This document shows positions 33,188 to 42,625 of a stretch of 64,000 bases of DNA, one piece after another. The position numbers and the translations under genes are program-made. Every line of letters begins with the position of its first letter. Positions within the stretch are counted from its first letter, which is position 1. The DNA lies in contig NC_090439.1 in NCBI RefSeq assembly GCF_031143425.1, positions 354,882,027 to 354,946,026 on the forward strand, given 5' to 3'. Below the pieces are notes generated by a model. It saw only the letters and a list, made by a program, of their open reading frames with translations, ran no database searches and was not told where the DNA came from. The stretch comes from Pleurodeles waltl. Its lineage: Eukaryota; Chordata; Amphibia; Caudata; Salamandridae.

Positions 33188-33790
33188 GGGGGTCATTACA
33201 ACATTGGCGGTAAAAGCCGCTTACCGCCGTGCAGAAGACCACCAACACACCGCCGCGGAATTCCGCCACAGCTATTACGACCCACATCTCGAAATCTGCC
33301 AAAATTCAGACACCCACACAAGTCCGCCACACCAAAGGTCAGTGATAAACTGGCGAAAACAAAACCTCCACCGTCACGCCAACAGAAATACGCCCATGCT
33401 ATAATGACCCACGAATCCACGCAGCGGTCTTTCAACCGCGGTATTCCATTGGCGGTACACACCGCTGCGCTCAAAATACACACACACTTACAAAACACTA
33501 CCACATTGGACAATTTAAAATACACACACCTGATACACATACACACACCACTCCCACACACCCAAAACAATATAAAACACACACCCACATCACCCACAAA
33601 CCCCTACGACCACCATTACAGACAGAAGGCCAGAGAGAGACACCACCATCCACAAACTAGCAGCCACAGGCACACAACACCATCACCCACACAACTGCCA
33701 CGCACAAAACACCAAACACCACTACATATCACCACACTTATCACCACACACATCACCCCACACATCACCCCACACATCACCTACACCACC
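33188..33790. other. Left subterminal region of the Harbinger element
   Basis: CCGCC/GGCGG motifs in the first 250 bases, then a CA-rich stretch (33470-33790) with runs of ACACAC and CATCACC. Probably promoter and transposase-binding sequence for the first Myb-like gene. Confidence 0.45.
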
Positions 33791-33792
33791 CC

Positions 33793-35321
33793 ATGGCACG
33801 GCAAAGACACCCCAGGTTCTCGGAGGAGGAGCTCAGGGTCATGGTGGAGGAAATCATCCGGGTAGAGCCACAGCTATTTGGATCATAGGTGCAGCACACC
33901 TCCATAGCTAGGAAGATGGAGCTATGGCGAAGAATAGTCGACAGGGTCAACGCAGTGGGACAGCACCCAAGAAATCAGGACGACATCAGGAAGAGGTGGA
34001 ACGACCTATGGGGGAAGGTGCGTTCCGTGGTCTCAAGACACCACACCGCGGTACAGCAGACTGGCGGCGGACCCCCACCTCCTCACCAACAACTAACAAC
34101 ATGGGAGGAGCAGGTCTTAGCTATTCTGCATCCTGAGGGCCTCGCAGGAGTCGGTGGTGGAATTAACTCTGGTAAGTCAAATCTTAACAATCATATCCCC
34201 CACCCTATCTGCATGCTATCACAGACCCCCACCCTCGCCCCCTCCCCTATCACTCCAACTCCTCACAAATGTACTAATAACACAAACCACCCATCCCAAC
34301 ACCAAGCCCTGCATGACAAAACAAAGCATGGACACCCATCACTAAAGCATGCCCACTGCACATACCCATAACACCCCCCTCAACCATCATCACACAAGCC
34401 CCCACACAGGAATGCTAGCACTGGGGTACACGGTCACCCACCCATTGCCCACCATGACACACACAGATGCAATAATCATGGTTTTACACCCCTGCAGGAC
34501 CACTACCCAACGTCACCAGACAGGAGGGTCCAGACATCTCCACCCCACCCACAGAAGAGGCCCACAATGATGACAGCAGCTCTGTCCAACTGGATCCAGA
34601 TGACCAGCCTGGACCATCGTGGGTCTCAGTAGAGTTGGTTCCCCTCACACAGGCACAGCCCACCACAGACCTTCCACCCTCTGGTAACACCAGCACAGCA
34701 CCCACCCAGGGGGACCATACCTGTGTCCCCAGGACACGTCAATCAGATGTGTGTCCACCACTACAGGAAACCCAGGATAACCCACCACCCCAACAACAAC
34801 AGGGACCTGGGGGCAGTGGCAGTGGGCACACGGTCCAGGGGACGGAGGCACAGGAACACAGGGGAACTGGGAGGGCTGCCGTGCAACAGGGGGCAGACAG
34901 GCCAAGGGAACCCACTCTCCACGAGGCCCTCTCCTTCATCATGGCAGCATACCACCACTCCCAGGAGACCACGGCAACGGTCCTGGCCAAGTTTCAGGAG
35001 ACCCAGCACATGCAGGAGGAACAGTATTTGAGGTTCAGGGAGGAACTCAGAACCATCAGCTCCGTCCTCGGCACCATTGTAGGGGTGCTGAAGGAAATAC
35101 TTAACACCAGGAGGGACACTGTGGCACTCCAAGGGGCCCCTGACACTAGCATGGACGATGAACTGCCCACCACCTCCGCCGCCACTAGTGGACAGGAGGC
35201 ACCGCCACAGGACCACCACACCAGCACCCCACCCCCTGCAGACAGAGAAACACCCCGCAAGCGGTCCCTGAAATCCAGGAGCAAGACAGAGCACGATGCC
35301 AAGACCCCCGCCAAGAAATGA
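33793..35321 (+). pseudogene. Myb/SANT-like Harbinger protein 1, two exons, one premature stop
   Basis: Exon 1 runs 33793-34171 and exon 2 34498-35321. The intron begins GTAAGT and ends CCCCTGCAG, and the phases match (phase 1). Exon 1 encodes a trihelix DNA-binding domain: FSEEELRVMVEEIIRVEP, RKMELWRRIVDRVNAVG and DDIRKRWNDLWGKV. A TAG at 33886-33888 interrupts it in frame. Exon 2 encodes an acidic, Pro/Gln-rich middle, a helical segment with YHHSQETTATVLAKFQ and a basic C-terminal tail (RKRSLKSRSK) that could be a nuclear signal. In Harbinger elements this protein binds DNA and helps import the transposase. Apart from the single stop it looks complete. A decayed relative is at 12180-12525. 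Confidence 0.75.
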
Positions 35322-35508
35322 GACCACCCTGATTGTCATCCTACTGTCCCACTTTGTAACCCTGTCCATATTGTAACTGCACCAGCTCCACTTCCTATGC
35401 CCATATGGGCAATGCACCTGTGAGACTAATAGACTGGACTCTGCCATGGACATTCCTCCACCATCACCCCTCACCATTTTACAACCCCCCTCCAATATTT
35501 AGCACTTC

Positions 35509-35514
35509 AATAAA
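35509..35514 (+). terminator. Polyadenylation signal of the first Myb-like gene
   Basis: AATAAA 188 bases after the stop of exon 2, before the convergent transposase gene. Position and orientation fit. Confidence 0.5.
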
Positions 35515-36490
35515 CACCCTTGAAGCACAAAACAGTCTGTGATTTTGAAAATGTGTATTAGCAATGACAGTGACAAAATGAGTTTTCAAATGTAACGTCA
35601 ACATACCTATGTCACACATCTCAAGTCCATGAGGAATCTAAGCAGATGACACACGTTGGAAACCACACCTGTGAAACCGTAAGGGAAATGTACAACTCAG
35701 TGACCATATACTGGTTGATATCGACAAACAGGATAGAGGTAGAAGTGTGAAAGTACTTGTAGTAGGCAGGAATGTTTTCTCACCAGTGTGTCACTGGAAA
35801 TATTGCTGGATAACTGAGTCCCTGTTGTAAATGTCTTCTTCCTCTGCTTCTTCCTCATCACTGTCCACAGGCTCCACAGCTGCCACAACACCGTCATCTG
35901 TACCATCCTCCTGCAGAAAAGGCACCTGTCGTCGCAAAGCCAAGTTGTGAAGCATACAGCAGGCCACGATGATCTGGCACACCTTCTTTGGTGAGTAGAA
36001 TAGGGAACCACCTGTCATATGGAGGCACCTGAACCTGGCCTTCAGGAGGCAGAAGGTGCATTCGATCACCCTCCTAGTCCGCCCATGGGCCTCATTGTAG
36101 CCTTCCTCAGCCCTGATCCTGGGATTCCTCACTGGGGTCAGTAGCCATGACAGGTTGGGGGAACTAGAGTCCCCTAATAGCCACACACGGTGCCTCTGGA
36201 GTTGACCCATCACATAAGGAATGCTGCTGTTCCGCAGGATGTAGGCGTCATGCACAGAGCCAGGGAACATAGCATTTACCTGGGAGATGTACTGGTCTGC
36301 CAAACATACCATCTGTGCATTCATCGAATGATAACTCTTCCGGTTCCTGTACACCTGTTCACTCCTGTGGGGGGGGACCAGAGCTACATGGGTCCCATCA
36401 ATGGCACCTATGATGTTGGGGACATGTCCAAGGGCATAGAAGTCACCTTTAACTGTTGGCAAGTCCTCCACCTGAGGGAAAACGATGTAG

Positions 36491-37301
36491 TGCAAAATTC
36501 AGAAAGAGCAACCAGGGCACTCCACGGTAAGTATCAGTTATTTAATCCTTATTGTTACAAGAAACAAACAGATATGGTAAGGAAAGTACAAGTCCATGTA
36601 AACAGTTGAATATACGTGAGATGGGTGACAGCCAACACGTGTTTCGTCCTCGCGGACTTCTTCAAGGCTTCAAAAATATATGTATTCGGATAGCTTAGGA
36701 CTTCTGTGTGCAGTAATTCAGCACAGCCATATCAGAAAAAAATAAGTATTACGTCTCCAGGTAAGGGAGGGTTCCTCGTTATAACAGGAACCAATAGTGA
36801 TCTTCAGGGCAGATGGGCTGCCCTGGGGGGTGTACCCGTAGTTCAGGAAACACCCTTCGTCTGTGGTCTGGGTAGACCCAGTCGATAATTCCCCACGATC
36901 CGGGAATCGGAGGCACCTCAGTGCGCGTGCCAGGTGAAACGTATGGTAACGCTGCCGAGTACGATGAGCCTTGAAGATCTCATGTATATTCAACTGTTTA
37001 CATGGACTTGTACTTTCCTTACCATATCTGTTTGTTTCTTGTAACAATAAGGATTAAATAACTGATACTTACCGTGGAGTGCCCTGGTTGCTCTTTCTGA
37101 ATTTTGCATATTGTTATATACAGCACACTACATAGCCGGTCTGCTTACCGCCTATTTGGTTGTGCATTTCTTGAAACCCGTGGTGGTTGGGTTTCTGCAC
37201 CAGGTTGGCACCTTTATACATATGTTTTCGGACTTCACTGTTGCCAAATGTGCAATGATCAGCATTGAACCACCTTGTTTGAGGAAGATTGACTAATTTC
37301 A
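36491..37301 (-). mobile_element. Penelope-like element fragment with inverted arms
   Basis: Flanked by a 14-bp direct duplication GGAAAACGATGTAG (36477-36490 and 37302-37315). The insert has two inverted arms of about 130-140 bp, 36491-36622 and 36968-37108, nearly identical as reverse complements, followed by a 193-bp tail (37109-37301). The long, variable-type duplication argues for target-primed retrotransposition rather than a cut-and-paste element. The left arm is followed by a hammerhead-ribozyme-like motif, typical of the LTR-like ends of Penelope-like elements. No RT coding sequence is present, so it is a short, rearranged copy. Confidence 0.6.
36622..36673 (-). ncRNA. Hammerhead-ribozyme-like motif
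   Basis: On the minus strand: stem I strands AGCC and GGCU; a core reading UUGAAGA, where CUGANGA is expected; stem II GUCC-GCGA-GGAC; then GAAA; and a very short stem III, CACGUG, which is self-complementary. This layout, with a tiny palindromic stem III, matches minimal hammerheads described in Penelope-like elements. The core departs from consensus at one position (U for C3, or an extra U), so activity is doubtful. Confidence 0.55.
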
Positions 37302-37659
37302 GGAAAACGATGTAGCTCCGCATATGTTTCAGCAGGGAAGACAACACTCTGGACAACACGTTGCAAAACATGGGCTGGGACATCCCTGATGCCATGGCCA
37401 CTGTTGTTTGAAATGACCCACTTGCAAGGAAATGGAGCAATGATAGCACCTGCACTTGAGGGGGAATTCCTGTGGGATGGCGGATTGCTGACATCAGGTC
37501 AGGCTCCAACTGGGCACACAGTTCCTGGATTGTGGCACGGTCAAACCTGTAGGTGATTATCAAATGTCTTTACTCCATTGTCGACAGGTCCACCAGCGGT
37601 CGGTACACCGAAGGATTCTGCCATCTCCTCACATGTCCAAGCGGACGGTGCCTAGGAAG

Positions 37660-38132
37660 GACAACAGCGACCACAGAGTCAAACAACTCAGAGGTATGTA
37701 CCCACAGTCTACACAGAACACCATTCATACACAAAATGCAGCCTGTATTTCTGTTGTGAGACAAGGCCTGTGTTGTGAGACAAGGCCTAGGTCTGTGTGA
37801 CGCAGTTGGTAATTAGGCCATGTGGGTCCCTGAAATGGCAGCTGCCTGACCTCTAAAGTGGGACAATGGGATGTGAGATTACTGCGCTGGTGTTGTACAC
37901 CGTCGCGGTAGGCGGTCGAAGACCGCAGCGCAATGCTGCATTGGTTAATGAACCCTTTGGGTCCCAGGAGCCAATGACGATGTACGCCGGCGGTGATGGT
38001 ACGCACCGCCGCGGATGTGGCCACCACAGATGTGACCGCCATTTTCTATCTGTTCAATCACTCGATACCTGATCTTCGACAGGAGAGGACCTACACTGCA
38101 AGTTCTGCTGTGACCTCGGTCTGGAAGAGACA
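37660..38132. promoter_or_regulatory. Upstream region of the second Myb-like gene
   Basis: No gene on the plus strand; on the minus strand it lies within the inferred transposase intron. 37900-38045 is rich in GCGGT/ACCGC motifs like the element's subterminal sequence, so it may hold binding sites or the promoter. Confidence 0.3.
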
Positions 38133-39655
38133 ATGGCTTGTGCGTCTGGGGAGAGGGCCCCTGCCTTCACTGCAGAGGAATTTGAGAAGCTCGTGGACGG
38201 GGTCCTCCCCCAGGACACGCTACTCTACAGTCCTCCAGACCAACAGGTAAGTACACAGGGAGCACGTTGTATGAGCTATGCCTGTGTGGAGAGGGCTGGT
38301 TGTAAGAAGGAAGGGGGCAGAGTGCTGCGTGCATGAAAGACGGTGGGTGCATGTGCCACATGGCAAGGGTAGGGATGTGGGCCACTCACTTTGACGGCGC
38401 AGTTGGTAATGACTTCTCTTCTTTCCCTGTACATTTCATGTAGGTCAGCGCCCACCAGAAGAAGGATATTTGGCGGACCCTGGGGGTCCACCACAGACGG
38501 ACCACCCACTGCCGGAAGAGATGGGAGGACATTCGCCGCTGGAGCAAGAAGACAGCGGAGGCTCCGCTGGGGATTGCCTCCCAACGTGGGAGGGGTGCCC
38601 GTCGAACCATGACCCCCCTGATGTTCTGGATCCTGGCGGTGGCCTACCCTGAGTTGGATGGGCGCTTGAGGGCATCACAGCAGGCACAAGGGGTGAGTAC
38701 AACATCATTCAGCGGACTTTGTGCGCAGTGAAGGTGTCTGGGTGGGGGAGGAGGGCTGTGGGTTTTCCTAGGCCAGGGCGAGTTCCGTAGGCTAGGCCCC
38801 TCCGTAATGCAGGCCATGTGGCACCCCACCCGACCTCTGTAGAGTGCCAAGTACAGGTATTCATGCCCCTGTGTCATCTATGTGTGCAGATGTCGTCCAT
38901 AGCCATGTAGGCCATATCCCAGGAATTGCATCTGTAGAGCCCACCAACGGTAGTGGTAAGCCATGCACTCAACCTGTCTTTCTTCTGTCGTCCCCCCACT
39001 TTTTGTGGTCTCCCTGTTCTTGCGTGCATCAGCATCATCAGGCGGAGGTACAGTGGCACCGGAGCACGAGGGAGCTGCATCCCACATGGCCATGAAGGGC
39101 CACACCGCGGACTCAGAATACACCAGTGGGACGGAGGGCAAGGGGAGCACCACGGCGGTCACAGGATCTGCTACCAGCGACACAGACTCGTCCTCCGATG
39201 GGAGCTCCCTTGTGGTGGCGGCAAAATCTGTGCCCCCCTCTTCTACAGGTACAGCCGCCACGCCCCTACCAGCACCGCCCTCCCAGCAGCCCCTCAGCGT
39301 GTGCCCCGTGCCCGCTCATCCAGGAGGGTGGGCATCACCTTCGCCCCAGGCACCTCAGCCCCTGCCCCGTCACCTCTGCTGCCCTCAGTGAGGAGGCCAT
39401 TGACCTCCTCAGGTCACTCACTGTTGGGCAGTCTACCATTTTGAATGCCATCCAGGGTGTAGAAAGGGAATTGCAACACACAAATGCATTCCTGGAGGGC
39501 ATTAATTCTGGTCAGGCTGCCATTCATCGAACCCTGCAAACTCTGGCCTCAGCACTGATGGCAGCCATTGTCCCTGTATCTAGCTTCCACCCTCCAACTT
39601 CCTCCACCCAGACCCAATCCCCTGTACCCCAGCCTATCTCAAGCACACCATAAGA
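38133..39655 (+). pseudogene. Myb/SANT-like Harbinger protein 2, multi-exon
   Basis: Exon 1 (38133-38246) encodes FTAEEFEKLVDGVLPQ, the first helix, and ends CAACAG before GTAAGT. Exon 2 (38444-38692) follows TTTCATGTAG, is exactly 83 codons in phase, and contains KKDIWRTLG and HCRKRWEDIRRWSKK, the second and third helices; it ends before GTGAGT. Later exons are less certain: a Ser/Thr-rich block after an acceptor near 39025, then a frame with EEAIDLLRSLTVGQSTI and HTNAFLEGI (39390-39650) that looks like a helical oligomerisation tail. The trihelix pattern is the same class as protein 1 but the sequence is different. One or more stops fall between exons 2 and 4, so the copy may be dead or my exon model incomplete. 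Confidence 0.6.
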
Positions 39656-40834
39656 CCAGCCTGCACACACCTCACCACACAAGGGAAGCTCAGGCAAACA
39701 TAAGCACCACACATCCCACAGGCACTCACGCAAGCATCACACACATACAGACACACCAACATCCACTGCCTCCACTGTGTCCCGCTCCTCCTCGTCTCCC
39801 TCTTGCCTCCTAGTCTCGTTTACACTCACACCTGCATGCACTACCACTATAGCCACTACGTCCCGCACAGCACACCCACCACCACACCCCGCTCACGTGC
39901 ACTCACCACCCCCACTACCATTTACACGTCTCCTGTGTCCTCTCCCAGTGTGTCTGTGACGCCCCCTCCGAAGATACACAAACGCAGGCACACACCCACC
40001 CAACAGCCATCCACCTCACGACAGCCTCTAGCCCATGCACCTGCACCCAAATCCACAAAAGTTACACCTCCTACAACCACCACCTCTTCCTCCACTCCCA
40101 AACCCCCTCCAGCTACCCGTCCCCGTGTCTCCCAAAAACTTTTCCTGGCCCCCCTTAACCTATTTCCCACCACCCCCCCTTCCGACTCATAGGTCCCGTA
40201 CTAGCACCTCAGCCAAAAAATCCCCGGGACCAGTGGTGCCTGTTGTTACAGGTATGTGGAGTGCACCGGCCACCAGGCCAGCCAGTGTGGCATGGAGCCA
40301 CAGCACAGCCAGTCCCCCCCTGTGAAGCACCAGAAGTTGGACAGTGCCCGGCGGGAGAGGGGGAAGACTCCAGCCAGCAAAGCCGCTCACAAGGGTCCCG
40401 GGGGGAGTGTCGACTCAGCTATGGCTCCTCCCAAGGTGGGGAAGGGGCAGAAGAAATCTCCAAAGTCTGGCAGGAGCAGCACGGCGGAAAAGACCGCCAT
40501 CATCCCCGCTGCCCAGGAGGCCACCGCCAGCCCCATCGTCACTGGCCAGGAGGCCACCGCCAGAGTCACTGCCCAGGAGGCCAGCCCCATCGTCACTGGC
40601 CAGGAGGCCACCCCCAGAGTCACTGGCCAGGGGGCCAGCCCCATCGTCACTGGCCAGGAGGCAACCGCCAGAGTCACTGCCCAGGAGGCCAGCCCCATCG
40701 TCACTGGCCAGGAGGTCACCGCCAGAGTCACTGTCCAGGAGGCCAGCCCCATCATCACTGGCCAGGAGGCCACCGCCAGCCACAGCCCAGCTGGCCAGGA
40801 GGGCCCCGCAATCCACAGCCCAGCTGACCCATGA
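39656..40834 (+). other. Pro/Lys/Thr-rich coding-like tail including an 18-residue repeat
   Basis: Low-complexity, C-rich DNA. The frame at 40256-40834 is open for 192 codons: a Gln/Lys-rich start (KHQKLDSARRERGKTPASKA), then a tandem repeat with units like EASPIVTGQEATARVTAQ. It may be the last exon of the second Myb-like gene, after an acceptor near 40250 (TTACAG), or an unrelated reading frame. No domain recognised. Confidence 0.4.
40517..40800 (+). repeat. Minisatellite 1 (54-bp unit, about 5 copies)
   Basis: The unit starts GGCCAGGAGGCCACCGCCAG; copies begin near 40543, 40597, 40651, 40705 and 40759. Since 54 is a multiple of three, it translates as an 18-residue repeat. Other frames, including minus-strand ones, are open for the same reason. 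Confidence 0.8.
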
Positions 40835-40839
40835 AGGAC

Positions 40840-41275
40840 CGCCAGCCACAGCCCTGCTGAGCAATGAAGGACCGCCTTGGTCAGGACCGCTGAACAGGCC
40901 AGGGACCGCTGGACAGGGCAAAGACCGCCATGGAATGCACCGCTGAACAGTTCTGACACTGGCAACTCAAGCACCGCTGAGCAGGCCAGGGACCGCTGAA
41001 CAGGGCAAAGACTGCCATGGAATGCACCGCTGAACAGGTCTGACACTGGCAACTCAAGCACTGCTGAACAGGCCAGGGACCGCTGAACAGGGCAAAGACC
41101 GCCATGGAATGCACCGCTGAACAGGTCTGACACTGGCAACTCAAGCATCGCTGAACAGGGCAAAGAACTCCATGGAATGCACCGCTGAACAGGTCTGACA
41201 CTGGCAACTCAAGCACCGCTGAACAGGCCAGGGACCGCTGAACAGGGCAAAGACCGCCATGGAATGCACTGCTAG
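40840..41275 (+). repeat. Minisatellite 2 (87-bp unit, about 5 copies)
   Basis: The unit contains GACCGCTGAACAGGGCAAAG and CTGACACTGGCAACTCAAGC. Successive copies are spaced 87, 87, 68 and 87 bases, so one unit has lost 19 bases. Confidence 0.8.
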
Positions 41276-41324
41276 CCCATTTGCGGCAGGGGCAGTGACG
41301 CAAGTGGGACCGTCACGGGTGTGT

Positions 41325-41665
41325 GCTGCACTCTGGGCACCAGTCCCCCTCCAGAACCAGTGGAGACTTGCATCCACTCCGTCTGTCCTGCATAGGATGA
41401 AGCACTCTGGGCACCAGTCCCCCTCCAGAACCAGTGGACACTTGCATCCACTCCGTCTGTCCTGTACAGGATGAAGCACTCTGGGCACAAAGCCCCCTCC
41501 AGAACCAGTGGAGACTTGCATCCACTCTGTCTATCCTGCACAGGATGAAGCACTCTGGGCACAAAGCCCCCTCCAGAACCAGTGGAGACTTGCATCCACT
41601 CTGTCTGTCCTGCACAGGATGAAGCACTCTGGGCACAAAGCCCCCTCCAGAACCAGCGGAGACTG
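41325..41665 (+). repeat. Minisatellite 3 (74-bp unit, about 5 copies)
   Basis: The unit contains CTCTGGGCACCAGTCCCCCT and CTTGCATCCACTCCGTCTGT. Copies start near 41331, 41405, 41479, 41553 and 41627, exactly 74 bases apart. Confidence 0.85.
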
Positions 41666-42254
41666 TTATCCACTTGAGAGACTGTGGCTTGCACTCCCCA
41701 GGATCGTACAGTGGGTAACCCACCCACTTGGGAGACTTGAGAGACTGTGGCTTTGCACTCCCCAGAATCCATCAATGGGCAATGGGCATGGAGCCCCCTC
41801 GTGGTTCTGGCGTGGTGCACTCATCCGGCTGAAGTGCCCCCCTTTCCCTTCCCCCTGAGGTGCCTGTTGTATTTCTATCTGATGCCCCTGCAGTGTTCTC
41901 TCCGTTTTGATCGGGTATCTTGTGTGGGCCTCGCCCATGCATTTTGGCCCAGTGGTCCACGGACAATGAATGGTGCAATACCTGCACTACTAATCGTGGT
42001 GTATATTTTGTTTAATGTGTATATATAAATGTATATATTTGCTTACTGTATTTTGATATATTACAATGGTTCAACTCATTTCCTTTTGTCTTTGCATTCT
42101 TCCGGGGGGGTTGGGGGTTGTTACTGTAATGTGTAGATACGCATTGGTGTGTGTGTTGTAGTGGGTGAGGTTCGGGTGGGGGTTGGGATGTTGGTTGTGT
42201 GTGTCCCTGTGTTTTTGCCTCCCCCCTCCCCTATGTCATAGTTGCAGTACTCAC
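41666..42254. other. Harbinger interior between minisatellites and transposase exon 1
   Basis: A short partial duplication of CTTGAGAGACTGTGGCTT occurs near 41672 and 41737. GT-rich from 42110 to 42220. No gene seen; it lies within the inferred transposase intron. Confidence 0.4.
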
Positions 42255-42334
42255 CGTGGTCTTCGCCGGCGTTGATGATCCTCGTATAGGAGCAGGAAGA
42301 CTAGCGCTGGCAGAATATGGAGTTCCAGCTCCAT
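42255..42334 (-). CDS. Harbinger transposase exon 1 (inferred)
   Basis: Minus strand: an ATG at 42334 opens 26 codons plus two bases (MELELHILPALVFLLLYEDH followed by an Arg-rich tail) and ends at a GTGAGT donor. The two leftover bases join in phase with the first base after the acceptor before 37651, so the reading frame continues into the HARBI1-type N-terminus. This model makes a 4.6-kb intron. It rests on splice-site phase and on the hydrophobic/Arg-rich start seen in this transposase family. Confidence 0.5.
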
Positions 42335-42625
42335 GGTGCCCTCGTTCCTCGTGGAGTGTCTAGAGGTGAGCGTTTTCCCTTTGAAATGCCTGTTTCCGCG
42401 GGGAATCCGCCTCGGAAAAGGTGGTAGGTTGTGATACTGTGGGCGGTACATTGTCCTCCGCCTGTCTGTTGGCGGTGACCACCACGCTGTTTGTCTGTAC
42501 CGCCATGGCGGTCTGAGTGTTAAAGTGTCTTTCCGCCACGGTCATAATTCCAATTTTTTTACCGCCGGCCTGTTGGCGGTTTTACCGCCGCTTTAACACC
42601 GTGCGCCAGGGTTGTAATGACCACC
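42335..42625. other. Right subterminal region and TIR of the Harbinger element
   Basis: Dense GGCGGT/ACCGCC motifs (42430-42610) leading to the right terminal repeat. Probably carries transposase-binding sites and the transposase promoter. Confidence 0.5.

Larger units (their letters stand above)
35791..37651 (-). pseudogene. Harbinger (HARBI1-type) DDE transposase, main exon, split by a Penelope-like insertion
   Basis: Minus strand. 37651-37316 encodes the N-terminal helical part (RFDRATIQELCAQL, then LHFLASGSFQTTVA, typical of HARBI1 proteins), with an in-frame TAA near 37580. An 811-bp insertion (36491-37301) with its 14-bp target duplication interrupts the gene. 36490-35791 encodes the catalytic part. 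Counting residues from the first Met of that segment, the acid triad is D33 (GAIDGTHVAL), D83 (PGSVHDAYIL) and E145 (RRVIECTF), and GDSSSPNLSWLLTP lies between. The Arg usual after the Glu is a Cys here. The gene ends at a stop at 35791. A likely acceptor (CCTTCCTAG) precedes 37651 and joins in phase with exon 1 at 42334-42255. Confidence 0.8.
33188..42625. mobile_element. 9.4-kb PIF/Harbinger DNA transposon, three genes
   Basis: Bounded by terminal inverted repeats: GGGGGTCATTACAAC at the left and, reverse-complemented, GGTGGTCATTACAAC at the right, with a perfect TAA duplication (33185-33187 and 42626-42628). Subterminal regions are rich in GGCGGT/ACCGCC motifs. It carries a HARBI1-type DDE transposase on the minus strand (exons 42334-42255 and 37651-35791), a first Myb/SANT-like gene (33793-35321, plus) and a second Myb/SANT-like gene (38133 onward, plus) with three minisatellites downstream. 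Known Harbinger elements carry a transposase and one Myb-like gene. The empty site is visible in R3 copy A near 16150. Premature stops and a Penelope-like insertion make this copy inactive. Confidence 0.88.

Noticed and set aside
33793..35321. A host MYB-family gene
   Set aside because: The trihelix pattern, the position between Harbinger TIRs, and a decayed relative at 12 kb with Harbinger-like subterminal motifs identify it as transposon-encoded.
36491..37108. A hAT or MuDR-type DNA transposon, because of the long inverted arms
   Set aside because: The duplication is 14 bp and lies beyond a 193-bp unique tail, and a hammerhead-like motif is present, so a Penelope-like origin fits better.
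40387..41163. 258-codon minus-strand frame with CSAVLELPVSDLF-type repeats
   Set aside because: It is the antisense reading of minisatellites 1 and 2; no independent evidence for a gene.
40517..41665. CRISPR-like array
   Set aside because: Direct head-to-tail repeats without unique spacers, in vertebrate DNA: minisatellites.
41141..41820. Trp/Gly-rich repeated minus-strand frames
   Set aside because: Antisense reading of the 74-bp minisatellite; units of 74 bp shift frame each copy, so long frames are coincidental.
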